Notes under the pieces: model-generated
The model's input: only the letters and a program-made list of their open reading frames with translations
Database searches by the model: none
Told to the model about the DNA's origin: nothing
Program-made: the position numbers and the translations under genes
In this document: piece after piece, positions 1 through 8,798 of the stretch
Layout of the letters: every line of letters starts with the position of its first letter
How positions within the stretch are numbered: position 1 is the stretch's first letter
Origin: an uncultured Acidimicrobiaceae bacterium
GTDB taxonomy: Bacteria > Actinomycetota > Acidimicrobiia > Acidimicrobiales > RAAP-2
Assembly: GCA_903873395.1 (NCBI GenBank)
Contig: CAIQOJ010000022.1
Span: 1-59,876 of the forward strand
Reading direction: 5' to 3'
Length of the DNA stretch: 59,876 bases

Positions 1-158
1 TACGGCACGTGCACTCCTCTGCTTGCTCGGATGTCCTGCCCCTAAACGCCAGGTTGTTGACGGCGTTCGGCGGGCGCGGGATGAAGTTAGCACCGGACCC
101 GTCTGCTGGCTCGGGCCGAGGTGTACTGGTAATCCATCGTGACAGGAGCCCGTTTCGC

Positions 159-183
159 GTCCGTTTCCCAATTGTGAACGGAC
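159..183. promoter_or_regulatory. Inverted repeat upstream of nadE
   Basis: GTCCGTT (159-165) and AACGGAC (177-183) are perfect 7-bp arms around an 11-base spacer. They lie in the 256-base leader-side region before nadE, which holds no gene that I can support. The repeat could be an operator or the end of a transcript entering from the left. Nothing in the sequence decides between these. Confidence 0.3.
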
Positions 184-244
184 GATGAACACCAGACATG
201 GTGAGGTGCCCTCCAAGCCCGCCGGTGGTCGTGTGGTCCACCGA

Positions 245-250
245 TAGGCT
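245..250 (+). promoter_or_regulatory. Leaderless -10 box of nadE (TAGGCT)
   Basis: TAGGCT ends exactly six bases before the nadE ATG at 257, so transcription would begin at or within a base of the start codon. No Shine-Dalgarno sequence precedes the ATG. The same TANNNT-N6-start arrangement recurs at least seven more times in the window. No clear -35 box is seen. Confidence 0.55.
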
Positions 251-256
251 GCGCTC

Positions 257-2002
257 ATGGCTCGGATCCGGGTGGCCGTCTGCCAGATCGACACGGTGGT
301 GGGCGACCTCGACGGTAACGCCGAGCGGATCCGGGCTGCCCTAGCCGAGGCCGACGAGGCTCGTTGTGACCTGGCCGTGTTCCCTGAACTCACGGTGACT
401 GGTTATCCGCCAGAAGACCTTCTCGGACGCCCGGCATTCATCGCAGACAACCTGTCGACCTTCGCTCGGGTGGCTGCGGCCACGGGCGACTGCGTCGCTG
501 CAGTCGGCTACGTCGACGTCGACCCCGCCGGTCGGTTGCTGAACGCCGTCGCGCTGTGTCATCGAGGGGTCGTCGTCGCTCGTTACGTGAAGCGCATGCT
601 CCCGAACTATGGCGTCTTCGACGAGCAGCGCTGGTTTGTCCCCGGCCAAGGCGAGCCAACGTTGGTCATGGTCGCTGGCGTACCCATAGGCGTGAGCATC
701 TGTGAGGACCTGTGGTTCTCCGACGGCCCCTTGGCCTGGCAGGCCGAGGCAGGCGCCCGCCTCCTCGTCAATGCCAATGCCTCGCCGTACTCTCGCGGGA
801 GGCACGCCGAGCGGTTGGCCGTCTTGGCCGAACGCACGGCGGAAACCGGACTGCCGTTGGTCTACGTGAACCAGGTCGGGGGCCAAGACGAACTGGTCTT
901 CGATGGTTCCTCGGTCATCGTCGATGGTTCTGGAGCGCTGGTTGCCTCGGCTGGACAGTTCACCGAGGAGGTCCTGGTGGCCGACCTCGAGATCGACACG
1001 ACCGAACGCACCGATGCCTCAGGCCACGACCGCCAACGTCGATTCGCGCCGGTCGTCATCTCCCACTCCTCACGGGCGGAGGGCCTGACCGTCACGCGAC
1101 CAGTGGCCGAAGTGCTCGACCCGGTGGCTGAGGTCTACGAGGCCCTGGTGCTGGGAACTCGCGACTACCTAGACAAGAACGGCTTCTCCGATGCGGTCAT
1201 CGGTCTCTCGGGCGGGATCGATTCGTCGCTCGTGGCCATCGTGGCCGTCGATGCCCTCGGGCCCGAGCACGTCCACGGTGTGGCCATGCCCAGCCGTTAC
1301 TCGAGCGAAGGCTCGCTGGCCGATGCGGACACGTTGGCCGACAACCTGGGCATCGACCTGCAACGAGCTCCGATCGAACCTGCACATGCTGCGTTGGTCC
1401 AGACACTCGCGCCGCTCCTCGGGGGAGACCCGATCGGTCTGACCGACGAGAACCTCCAGAGCAGGATCCGAGGGGTCTTGCTCATGGCGTTGTCCAACGC
1501 CCATGGATGGATTGTTCTCACCACGGGCAACAAGAGCGAGATGGCGACCGGTTACTCGACGTTGTACGGCGACTCGGCTGGCGGGTTCGCCGTCATCAAG
1601 GACGTGTCGAAAACGCTCGTCTACGAACTGTGCCGTTACCGCAACAAGAAGGCTGGCTTCGATGTTGTCCCGTCTGCCGTGCTGACCAAAGCGCCATCGG
1701 CCGAGTTGCGGCCCGACCAGCGTGATGACGAGTCACTGCCTCCCTACGACATCCTCGATCCGGTGATGGAGGGGTATGTCGAGGCGGACCGGTCGCCAGA
1801 CGACATGGTTGCTGAAGGTTTCGATCCCGCAGCGGTTTCTCGCGTGGTCGGGCTCGTCGACAAGGCCGAGTACAAACGACGTCAGATGCCGCCAGGTGTA
1901 CGGATCTCGGGCAAGGCATTCGGAAAGGATCGGCGGATGCCCATCACGAACCAGTACCGCCCGACTCTGGCCGCGGCCGCCAATCTTCAGGCCGATGCCT
2001 GA
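257..2002 (+). CDS. nadE: Glutamine-dependent NAD+ synthetase
   Basis: The enzyme makes NAD+ from nicotinic acid adenine dinucleotide with ATP, using ammonia released from glutamine. The 581-residue protein has the two expected parts. The N-terminal nitrilase-type glutaminase shows the Glu-Lys-Cys triad (Glu44 in FPELTVTGY, Lys112 in KRMLPNYGVF, Cys149 in SICEDLWF). The C-terminal N-type ATP pyrophosphatase has the P-loop SGGIDSS near residue 318. Length is usual for the glutamine-dependent form. The ATG at 257 begins directly at the first beta strand (MARIRVAVCQID) and sits behind a leaderless -10 box. nadB and nadC occur about 31 kb downstream, so the last and the early steps of NAD synthesis are both in the window. 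Confidence 0.97.
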   Translation: MARIRVAVCQIDTVVGDLDGNAERIRAALAEADEARCDLAVFPELTVTGYPPEDLLGRPAFIADNLSTFARVAAATGDCVAAVGYVDVDPAGRLLNAVALCHRGVVVARYVKRMLPNYGVFDEQRWFVPGQGEPTLVMVAGVPIGVSICEDLWFSDGPLAWQAEAGARLLVNANASPYSRGRHAERLAVLAERTAETGLPLVYVNQVGGQDELVFDGSSVIVDGSGALVASAGQFTEEVLVADLEIDTTERTDASGHDRQRRFAPVVISHSSRAEGLTVTRPVAEVLDPVAEVYEALVLGTRDYLDKNGFSDAVIGLSGGIDSSLVAIVAVDALGPEHVHGVAMPSRYSSEGSLADADTLADNLGIDLQRAPIEPAHAALVQTLAPLLGGDPIGLTDENLQSRIRGVLLMALSNAHGWIVLTTGNKSEMATGYSTLYGDSAGGFAVIKDVSKTLVYELCRYRNKKAGFDVVPSAVLTKAPSAELRPDQRDDESLPPYDILDPVMEGYVEADRSPDDMVAEGFDPAAVSRVVGLVDKAEYKRRQMPPGVRISGKAFGKDRRMPITNQYRPTLAAAANLQADA

Positions 2003-2738
2003 GTACGCGGATCCGCTGTCGTCACGGGGTGTCGATGGCGGGATGGTGGACGGAGGTCGTCATGAATCGGCGAGCTTCCCACTAGCTGCACTGCCACTAG
2101 CTGCACTGCCCCAAGCTGCACTGCCCCAAGCTGCACTGCCACTAGACGTGACGGCTGCACTGGTCGGGACGTACCGATGGATCGAGTCTGCTCTTCATGC
2201 CGCACTCGGCTCATGGGTCCGCCACGTTCCTTTGCCGGCGGTGCAGGTCCACCTGGATGGTCAAAGCATGCGTCATGCCTGGCACGCTGAACTTTGGGCT
2301 GAGCGCCTTCCCGTCCTGAGGGACGTCGACCCGGACGCGCTGACGGTTCCATCACCGGCGTCGGCTGCGCTGTTCGCCATGCTCAACGGTGATTCCGGAC
2401 CGGACGGCGATGCTCCTGAAGCCGGTCCGCCGGGTGTGCTGCCGCTGTTGGCCGGTCTCTATCGAGTGGCTTTGCCACGGTTAGTGACCACCTATGGCCG
2501 TCATCTTGACCTGATGGCCCCGGTGGCCGATGCTCCACTGCGCCGTACCTTGCGCCAGGTGCTCGCCGATGAGGTCGAAGACCTCCTGGTAGGCGAGCGT
2601 CTGGTTGAGCGCCTGCTGGCCCGTCCGCACGACGTCGAGGCCGTGCATGACTTCACGCGACGCCTCGAGACGGCCGTGGTGGCAGTTGGTGGAGGTCCAG
2701 GCCTTGTTGCGCTACCTGTTCGTGTCCCTGGCGAGTGA
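1995..2738 (+). CDS. Hypothetical all-alpha protein, possibly ferritin-like fold
   Basis: I do not recognise a characterised family. The 247-residue protein starts at an ATG that overlaps the end of nadE by eight bases, so it is probably translated from the nadE mRNA. Residues 1-50 are low complexity, with LPLAALPLAALPQAALPQAA encoded by a 15-bp tandem repeat. The rest looks helical, with an HAWHAELWAERLPVL segment and a later EVEDLLVGERLVERLL helix, a spacing that recalls ferritin-like four-helix proteins. This is only a resemblance. An ATG further in (near 2034) would remove part of the low-complexity tail. Codon use matches the neighbours. Confidence 0.6.
   Translation: MPEYADPLSSRGVDGGMVDGGRHESASFPLAALPLAALPQAALPQAALPLDVTAALVGTYRWIESALHAALGSWVRHVPLPAVQVHLDGQSMRHAWHAELWAERLPVLRDVDPDALTVPSPASAALFAMLNGDSGPDGDAPEAGPPGVLPLLAGLYRVALPRLVTTYGRHLDLMAPVADAPLRRTLRQVLADEVEDLLVGERLVERLLARPHDVEAVHDFTRRLETAVVAVGGGPGLVALPVRVPGE
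2079..2145 (+). repeat. 15-bp tandem repeat inside the ORF after nadE
   Basis: Four 15-bp units start at 2079, 2094, 2109 and 2124, and a partial fifth starts at 2139. Units 1 and 2 read CCACTAGCTGCACTG and units 3 and 4 read CCCCAAGCTGCACTG. The unit is a multiple of three, so it encodes a repeated Leu-Pro-Xaa-Ala-Ala pentapeptide and copy changes would keep the frame. Confidence 0.9.
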
Positions 2739-2960
2739 GTGTCAGGCATCAGAGGGCAGCGTTCGTGGGCACCGTTCCCATCGGAGTAACCCAAGATCGT
2801 CACGCTGTGTGATCGGTGGGGTTGACGCGTCCGGTAGACTTCGGATCTGACGAATCGTGCGCCCTGAGATGGGGACTCTCCGCCCGAATCCTGATGCAAG
2901 GATTTGGCTGGCCCAGGCGCAACATCCCTCCCCTGCACCCTGGGGAACGTGAAGGACTAG

Positions 2961-3905
2961 GTGAACGTGGCCAAGGAGCGGATCGAGCGCGATGACGAGG
3001 ACCTCGTCCGGCTCTACCTGACAGACATCGGCCAGTACCCGCTCCTTACCAAGGACGACGAGGTACGGCTGGCCCAGGCCATTGAGGCAGGGCGTGAGGC
3101 AGAAGAGACGCTGGCCACCCCGCCGAAGGGCCTGACGGCTGCCAAGAAGCGTGAGCTGCGTCGGACCTACAAGGTGGGCGAAGACGCGCAGCAGACATTC
3201 GTGCAGTCGAACCTTCGACTCGTGGTGTCCATCGCCAAGAAGTACCAGGCGTCAGGCCTGCCGCTTCTCGACCTGATCCAAGAAGGCAACCTCGGCCTGA
3301 TGCATGCCGTCGAGAAGTTCGACTGGCGCAAGGGTTTCAAGTTCTCGACGTATGCCACCTGGTGGATCCGTCAGGCCATCACCCGAGGCATCGCCAACAC
3401 TGGTCGCACCATCCGTCTTCCTGTGCACGCCGGCGACACCTTGGCTCGTGTCCAGAAGGCGCAAGCCCGCCTGGAGCTCAAGTACGGGCGCCCCGCGACC
3501 TTGGCTGAGCTTGGTGCCGAAGTGGAGATGCCCGAGGACAAGTTGGTCGAGGCCCTGCGATTCCGGGCTGAGCCACTGTCGCTGTCTGAACCGCTTCGAG
3601 AAGACGGGGACGCTGAACTCGGTGACGTCGTGGAAGACCGCTCGGCAGAGTCGCCCTTCGAGGTAGCGGCCGTCTCACTCCTGCCAGATGAGATCGGGCG
3701 TCTGCTTTCGCCGCTCGACGAGCGCGAGCGTGAGATTCTCCGCCTGCGGTTCGGTCTCGATCGGGGCGAACCGCGCACCCTTGAAGAGGTGGGTGAGCAC
3801 TTCAACCTGACCCGTGAGCGGATCCGTCAGATCGAAGCCCGAGCGATGTCCAAGTTGCGCCACCCGTCGTCGGACACCGGCGCACGGGACCTCCTGACGG
3901 TCTGA
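2961..3905 (+). CDS. RNA polymerase sigma-70 family sigma factor (RpoD/SigA-like, no region 1.1)
   Basis: This 314-residue sigma factor directs core RNA polymerase to promoters. Region 1.2 is DEDLVRLYLTDIGQYPLLTKDDEVRLA near the N-terminus. Region 2 carries FVQSNLRLVVSIAKKY, DLIQEGNLGLMHAVEKFD and KFSTYATWWIRQAITR. Region 3 follows. Region 4 has the LTRERIRQIEARAMSKLR helix-turn-helix. The acidic region 1.1 of long housekeeping factors is missing, so it could be a group 2 factor or a short primary factor. Translation starts at GTG 2961 behind GAAGGA. A TAGACT box at 2835-2840 could give a leader of about 110 bases. It is transcribed alone. Confidence 0.93.
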   Translation: MNVAKERIERDDEDLVRLYLTDIGQYPLLTKDDEVRLAQAIEAGREAEETLATPPKGLTAAKKRELRRTYKVGEDAQQTFVQSNLRLVVSIAKKYQASGLPLLDLIQEGNLGLMHAVEKFDWRKGFKFSTYATWWIRQAITRGIANTGRTIRLPVHAGDTLARVQKAQARLELKYGRPATLAELGAEVEMPEDKLVEALRFRAEPLSLSEPLREDGDAELGDVVEDRSAESPFEVAAVSLLPDEIGRLLSPLDEREREILRLRFGLDRGEPRTLEEVGEHFNLTRERIRQIEARAMSKLRHPSSDTGARDLLTV

Positions 3906-3913
3906 TCGTTTCG

Positions 3914-3929
3914 TCCGGCATCTGCCGGA
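3914..3929. terminator. Short hairpin after the sigma factor gene
   Basis: TCCGGCA and TGCCGGA (3914-3920, 3923-3929) form a perfect inverted repeat eight bases after the sigma factor stop codon. There is no U tract. Termination is plausible from its position, but the stem is short. Confidence 0.4.
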
Positions 3930-3998
3930 TGGCCAGATCAACGCTGAGGTCGCTCGGTCTGGGTTCGATTGGCACAATCACCGGGTACCATGGTCAGC

Positions 3999-4073
3999 AT
4001 GAAGAAGCTGATCATTCTTGCCATCATCGTTGCCCTTGGTGCAGTAGCCGCCAAGCGTCTTCGCTCCGCCTGA
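3999..4073 (+). CDS. Predicted 24-residue single-membrane-segment microprotein
   Basis: The reading frame encodes MKKLIILAIIVALGAVAAKR followed by LRSA. Two lysines at the start, 15-16 hydrophobic residues and a basic end are what a very small membrane protein or bare signal anchor looks like. An in-frame ATG three codons upstream (3990) is an alternative start. The N-terminus resembles the actinobacterial DLW-39 small-protein family, but the diagnostic DLW end is absent. It lies alone between the sigma factor gene and the leftward HAD phosphatase gene. Coding status is inferred from composition only. Confidence 0.45.
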   Translation: MKKLIILAIIVALGAVAAKRLRSA

Positions 4074-4137
4074 CCTAGTTCATCGGCAGCTGCTCACCTG
4101 GCCTGGACGACAGGTCTGGTCGGCGTGACGTCGGGGC

Positions 4138-4926
4138 TCAGGTGTGGACCCGTCGGGTAGCCCGCCAAGCCGCAACACCGATGGCACCTGCAGCAGCGGC
4201 CACTCCGAGCGCCGTCGCCGTTGTCGGCAGACTCGGCACGCTGACTCGGTCGCGCAGGCGCACCGGCTTTGTGAACTGCATGACCTCCCAGTCGCGCTCG
4301 CGGGCAACCTTGGCCAAGACGCGATCCGGATTCACTGCTACCGGGTGGCCGACGGTCTCCAGCATCGGGACATCGGTGTAGGAGTCGGAGTAGGCCGAGG
4401 ACTGCTCGAGGTCGATATCGGTGGCTGCGGCTAGTTCGCGTATTGCTTCAGCCTTGAACGGCCCGTATGCGTAGAACTCCATCTCGCCGGCATAGCGACC
4501 TTCGGCATCCACCACCGCTCGCGTGGCGATGCAACCATCGACACCGAGGTGTTCGGCGAGGGGCTCGACGATCTCCTCGGGCGAGGCCGACACCAGGTAG
4601 ACGCGATGGCCAGCAGCCCGATGGGCTTCGATCAGGTCGAGAGCCTCGGCATAGATGATGGGTTCCACCGTCTCTTCGAGTGCCTCGCGCACGATGGCCC
4701 GGATCTGCTCCCGGTCCCAACCTTTGGTCAGCGCCAGCATCGACTCCCGCACTCTGGCGAGCTTTTGCTCGCTCGCCCCAAGGTGCAGGTAGATGATCTG
4801 GGAGACCACCGACCGTACGATGAGTCGCCGGTTGATCAACCCGCCCTTGTAGAACGGCCGTCCGAACGCGGCGATAGAGGCTTTGGCGATGACCGTCTTG
4901 TCGAGGTCGAAGAAGGCCGCCCGCAT
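4138..4926 (-). CDS. HAD-IB family phosphatase (SerB-like) with C-terminal membrane segment
   Basis: The 262-residue protein has the HAD signatures in order: motif I FFDLDKTVI at the N-terminus with the nucleophile Asp, motif II VSASPEE near residue 114, a conserved Lys in GPFKAEAI, and motif IV SDSYTDVPML near residue 180. The IB subfamily removes phosphate from small molecules such as phosphoserine or phospholipid-type substrates. The true substrate here is not evident. The last 35 residues (ALGVAAAAGAIGVAAW, then basic) look like a membrane anchor, as in HAD-IB members linked to lipids. It follows the two TrkA genes with a 5-base gap and is probably cotranscribed with them. Confidence 0.85.
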   Translation of the reverse strand: MRAAFFDLDKTVIAKASIAAFGRPFYKGGLINRRLIVRSVVSQIIYLHLGASEQKLARVRESMLALTKGWDREQIRAIVREALEETVEPIIYAEALDLIEAHRAAGHRVYLVSASPEEIVEPLAEHLGVDGCIATRAVVDAEGRYAGEMEFYAYGPFKAEAIRELAAATDIDLEQSSAYSDSYTDVPMLETVGHPVAVNPDRVLAKVARERDWEVMQFTKPVRLRDRVSVPSLPTTATALGVAAAAGAIGVAAWRATRRVHT

Positions 4927-4931
4927 CGGGC

Positions 4932-5594
4932 TCAGCGGCCTACCAGTAGGCGCTGCACGTCGGCCTCCGCATCGGCCGTGACCAAGGCGAGGACCTCGTC
5001 ACCCACCTCGAGCACCGTGTCGCCCCGTGGCACGATCAGGTGGTCTTCACGCACCACCGCCACCACGGTGGCATTACGGGGAACCTGAAGGTCGGCGAGG
5101 CTCACTCCTGCTGCAGGTGAGTCCTCGGCCAAGGTGACCTCAACGAGATGGGCGTTGCCATGCTCGAACTGGAGCAATCGGACCAGACTGCCAACAGACA
5201 CGGCTTCCTCCACCAGAGCGGTGAGGAGTTGGGGAGTCGACACCGAGACATCGACACCCCAGGTGGCGGTGAAGAGCCACTGGTTCTTCGGGTGATTTAC
5301 GCGAGCCACGACGCGAGGGACGGCGAACTCTTGTTTGGCCAGTAGCGAGACGACGAGGTTGTCCTCGTCGTCACCCGTGGCGGCCACGACCACGTCAACG
5401 GTGGCCAGTCCAGCAGCATCGAGCGATGCCACCTCGCAGGCATCGGCCACAACCCAGGTGATGTCGAGATCACTGCGGATCCTTGCCACCAGATCGGGAT
5501 CACGTTCGATGAGCATCACGTCGTGCCCGTTCTCCCGAAGGTCCTTGGCTATGGCCGTCCCGACGCTGCCAGCTCCTGCGATGGCCACCTTCAT
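4932..5594 (-). CDS. trkA: TrkA family potassium uptake regulator (second of pair, CeoC-like)
   Basis: This cytosolic RCK subunit has 220 residues. The N-terminal Rossmann NAD(H)-binding domain begins MKVAIAGAGSVGTAIAKDL with a GxGxxG loop, and the TrkA-C domain follows (residues about 140-220). The start ATG at 5594 overlaps the stop of the preceding trkA gene (ATGA), and longer upstream starts would only extend into that gene. Paired RCK genes beside an APC permease match the mycobacterial ceoB-ceoC-Rv2690c neighbourhood. TrkA-C domains can bind c-di-AMP in other bacteria. Whether this one does is inference. Confidence 0.9.
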   Translation of the reverse strand: MKVAIAGAGSVGTAIAKDLRENGHDVMLIERDPDLVARIRSDLDITWVVADACEVASLDAAGLATVDVVVAATGDDEDNLVVSLLAKQEFAVPRVVARVNHPKNQWLFTATWGVDVSVSTPQLLTALVEEAVSVGSLVRLLQFEHGNAHLVEVTLAEDSPAAGVSLADLQVPRNATVVAVVREDHLIVPRGDTVLEVGDEVLALVTADAEADVQRLLVGR

Positions 5595-6298
5595 GATGCC
5601 GCTCCATTGGCGAAGAGGGCATCGACTTCGGGAGATACGCCAGCCAGACGTGTCCGAATGGCGGGTAGTGCAGATCGAGCAATCATCAGAGTCAACACGT
5701 CGCCCTCCTGGCCGACCAGGCCATCGAGGTCGAGCCGAGGTCGGCCTGCTCGGGTCACCGCGACGAGGGTCACCTCGCCGGGCACGGTGATGTCGGCCAG
5801 GCGGCGGCCAGCCCAACGCTCAGGAAGGGGACGCTCGATCAAGGACAGTCCACCTGAAGGGTCCGTCCACTCGCCTCCGAGCGCATCGGGTAGCAGGCGC
5901 TGACGAACCTGGTCGATCGTCCAGGAGACCGTTGCCACCGTGGCGATACCCAGTCGCAGGTAGATCTGGGCCCGGCGGGGATCGTAGATCCGGGCGACCA
6001 CGTGCTTCACGTCGTAGTACTCCCGGGCGATCCTGGCGGTGAGGATGTTGGAATTGTCGCCGCTGGTCACGGCAGCGAGGGCCGTGGCCTGCTCGATGTT
6101 GGCCTCGGCCAGGGTGTCTCGATCGAATCCTGAACCGATGATGGTGGTACCACCCCAGTCCTCAGGGAGACGACGAAATGCCTTGGGGTTCCGATCGAGG
6201 ATGGCTACCGAGTGACCTTGACCGATCAACTCGACACCGAGCCCGGATCCGACACGGCCGCAGCCGACAATGACGATGTGCACGCCCCCATGCAACAC
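5591..6298 (-). CDS. trkA: TrkA family potassium uptake regulator (first of pair, CeoB-like)
   Basis: This 235-residue RCK protein has an N-terminal Rossmann domain (VHIVIVGCGRVGSGLGVELI, nucleotide-binding GxGxxG) and a C-terminal TrkA-C domain. The start is uncertain. GTG 6298 gives MLHGGVHIVIVG, while GTG 6283 would begin exactly at the first beta strand, with a GGGGG run immediately before it. It is divergent from the APC permease gene, with about 120 bases between them, and translationally coupled to the second trkA gene through ATGA. The pair probably controls a potassium channel or the neighbouring permease. Confidence 0.9.
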   Translation of the reverse strand: MLHGGVHIVIVGCGRVGSGLGVELIGQGHSVAILDRNPKAFRRLPEDWGGTTIIGSGFDRDTLAEANIEQATALAAVTSGDNSNILTARIAREYYDVKHVVARIYDPRRAQIYLRLGIATVATVSWTIDQVRQRLLPDALGGEWTDPSGGLSLIERPLPERWAGRRLADITVPGEVTLVAVTRAGRPRLDLDGLVGQEGDVLTLMIARSALPAIRTRLAGVSPEVDALFANGAAS

Positions 6299-6416
6299 GC
6301 TGGGGGGCTCTCAGCACAACCCTGACGGGTACCTTGCCCACTACCTGCCGCCGTGCTCAGATGGCGGGGTGGCTCCTGCGGACGATCTTCCTGGTAGTGC
6401 CATCGTTCCAGGATCG

Positions 6417-8798
6417 ATGAATTCACCGTCGTCGCCCATGCAGCCGCGTCGCTCCGTGGCGGCGAAGATCGAACTTCCTGAGACCCTGCGCTATCGGTTG
6501 AAGAATCGTCTGCTCGGTCCTCCTCTGGTCAACGAGCGACTGGGAGACGAGCGCCTCGGTCGGCCCTCTGCTCTGGGGATTCTGGCTCCTGACTGCATCT
6601 CCTCGTCGGCGTATGGAACAGAGCAGATGCTCACCCAGCTCATTCCGGCCGTTGGGTTGGCCGGTTTCGTTCTGGTCGTTCCGGTCACCATGGCCATCCT
6701 TGGGGTCCTCTTCTTCGTCACGCTGTCGTATCTCGACGTCATCGGCCTCTACACCAAGGCTGGCGGGGCCTATGTGGTGGCTAGGGAAAATTTCGGGCCC
6801 AAGGTGGCCCAGGTTGCCGCCGTGGCGCTGCTCATCGATTACACCGTGACCGTGGCCGTGCAGACGGCAGCCGGTACGGCGGCCCTCACCTCGGCGTTTC
6901 CCGCACTCCTCTACTGGACGGTGCCCATCACGCTGGGGGTCATCCTCCTCCTGCTCTTCGGCAATCTCCGAGGCATCAAGGAGGCAGGAAAGCTGTTCGC
7001 TTTCCCTACCTACTTCTTCATCGCTGTGCTGGGCACGGTCATCATCATCGGCTACGTCGAGAAGGCCATGGGCAACCTGCATGTGCAGGTGGCCCAGCAC
7101 CCAGGGACTGTCCCCTTCGGACATCCGTCGACCGGCTGGCTGTATGGCGCCTCGTTCATCGTCATGCTGCGCTCCTTTGCCAACGGAGGATCGTCGCTCA
7201 CCGGACTCGAGGCCATCTCCAACGGCGTGGCCACGTTTCGTGAGCCGGCCAGCGTGCACGCACGGCAGACCTTGGTGATCATGTCGTCGGTCCTGGCCTT
7301 CTTGGTCCTTGGCGTGACGCTCTTGGCTCATTGGACCCACGCCGTTCCGTATCTGGCCGGTTCGCCCACCGTTGTCTCCCAAGAGGTGCAGTACGTCCTC
7401 GGTACGGGACCGGTGGGACGAACGCTGTTCTACGTGGTCCAGTTCGCCACCATGCTCATCCTTTACACCGGCGGAAATACGAGCTTCAACGGCTTTCCAT
7501 TCCTGGCCAGCTATGTGGCCTCAGACTCGTACTTGCCTAAACAGCTCACCCGACGAGGACACCGCTTGGCCTTCTCCAACGGGATCATCGTCTTGACCGT
7601 GGTGGCGGTGGTCCTGGTCGTGGCGACCGGGGCCAATCTGACCAACTTGGTGGCTCTCTATGCCATCGGCGTCTTCACCGGGTTTGCTATCGCCGGCTCC
7701 GGCATGGTCAAGCACCATCTCGATAATCGCGAGGCTGGTTGGAAGCGCGGGGTCGTGGTGAGCGGCATCTCCGCCGTGCTCACCGCGCTGATCGTGGCCA
7801 TCTTCGCCACCGTGAAGTTCACCGAGGGTGCCTGGGTTGTGGTCATCGTCGGGCCAGCCATGTTCTTGGGCCTCATACGGCTCCATCAGCGCTACATGGT
7901 CGAGGACGCCCAGCTCGAAGAAGGTGCCGCCGAACTGGCCGAAGCGCCTGTGGTTCGACACCACGACGTTCTGGTACTGGTCGACAGGCTGGACATGGCC
8001 ACCGCTCGCGCCTTGCAGTATGCGCGCACCCTGAGGGCCGATGATCTCCGAGCCGTTCACTTCGATCTCGACCCGGCGGAGACCGAAACCCTCGAAGGGG
8101 AGTGGCGCCGACTCGGCCTCTCCGTTCCGCTGGACGTGCGCGAGTGCGAGGACCGTCGACTGGGACGGGCTGCACTCGAGTTGGCCGCCGAGTCGGCCGG
8201 TGACGACCGGACCGAGGTATCGGTCCTCCTCCCGAGGCGCATCTCGGTCTCGGGATGGCAGCGGGTCCTGCACGACAACACCGCTGAGCTGATCGCTGAA
8301 GCCGTCGGGCGCCTGCCCAACGTGACCGCCACCGTTGTCCCTTACGAACTGTCCGGCGGGTGGTTCTCCCGCCGCCGTGATCGGGCCCGCCACAAGGGCA
8401 TGGTCCAAGATCTCGAGGGTGGAATGATGCCCGCCGCTGTTGACCGGGTGGCCGCCGATCGGGCCGAGGCCGACAGGCGCGCATTTGGAACGCACGCTGA
8501 CGGCACCACACACATCGGTGATGCTCAGTGGCGGACCAAGATCAAGGTGGCAGGCCGCCTCCGTTCGGTCCGAGTGCAACCCAAGGGGGGCACTTCCAAC
8601 TTGGAGTGTCTCCTCGCCGACGACACCGGCCAGTTGTTGGTTGTGTTCCAAGGGCGCAAGCAGGTGCCAGGGATCCAGGCCGGGGCACGCATCGTGGTCG
8701 AGGGAATGGTCGGCGACTGGTCCCGTCGTCCTGCCATCCTCAATCCGTACTACGAGTTGATTGCCGGGGCCGACACCGAGCACCACGAGCACCACTGA
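6417..8798 (+). CDS. APC family permease (KimA/Rv2690c-like) fused to a C-terminal OB-fold domain
   Basis: The 793-residue protein has three parts. Residues about 40-490 are an APC-superfamily transporter with around 12 hydrophobic segments (SALGILAPDCISSSAYGTEQ near the start). Residues about 510-680 form a cytosolic domain like those of KimA-type potassium importers. Residues about 701-785 are an OB-fold (KVAGRLRSVRVQPKGG ... GRKQVPGIQAGARIVVEG ... NPYYELI) resembling the separate actinobacterial OB-fold protein Rv2694c. The reading frame is continuous through the junction. ATG 6417 behind AGGA is preferred over an upstream start that would overlap trkA. Internal ATGs near 8400 and 8425 could also yield a free OB-fold protein. 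Substrate (potassium or an amino acid) is inferred from family only. Confidence 0.88.
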   Translation: MNSPSSPMQPRRSVAAKIELPETLRYRLKNRLLGPPLVNERLGDERLGRPSALGILAPDCISSSAYGTEQMLTQLIPAVGLAGFVLVVPVTMAILGVLFFVTLSYLDVIGLYTKAGGAYVVARENFGPKVAQVAAVALLIDYTVTVAVQTAAGTAALTSAFPALLYWTVPITLGVILLLLFGNLRGIKEAGKLFAFPTYFFIAVLGTVIIIGYVEKAMGNLHVQVAQHPGTVPFGHPSTGWLYGASFIVMLRSFANGGSSLTGLEAISNGVATFREPASVHARQTLVIMSSVLAFLVLGVTLLAHWTHAVPYLAGSPTVVSQEVQYVLGTGPVGRTLFYVVQFATMLILYTGGNTSFNGFPFLASYVASDSYLPKQLTRRGHRLAFSNGIIVLTVVAVVLVVATGANLTNLVALYAIGVFTGFAIAGSGMVKHHLDNREAGWKRGVVVSGISAVLTALIVAIFATVKFTEGAWVVVIVGPAMFLGLIRLHQRYMVEDAQLEEGAAELAEAPVVRHHDVLVLVDRLDMATARALQYARTLRADDLRAVHFDLDPAETETLEGEWRRLGLSVPLDVRECEDRRLGRAALELAAESAGDDRTEVSVLLPRRISVSGWQRVLHDNTAELIAEAVGRLPNVTATVVPYELSGGWFSRRRDRARHKGMVQDLEGGMMPAAVDRVAADRAEADRRAFGTHADGTTHIGDAQWRTKIKVAGRLRSVRVQPKGGTSNLECLLADDTGQLLVVFQGRKQVPGIQAGARIVVEGMVGDWSRRPAILNPYYELIAGADTEHHEHH

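Noticed and set aside
6299-6416. Possible ydaO (c-di-AMP) riboswitch before the permease
   Set aside because: The 118-base gap is too short and I could not find the conserved core. Only a covariance-model search could settle it.
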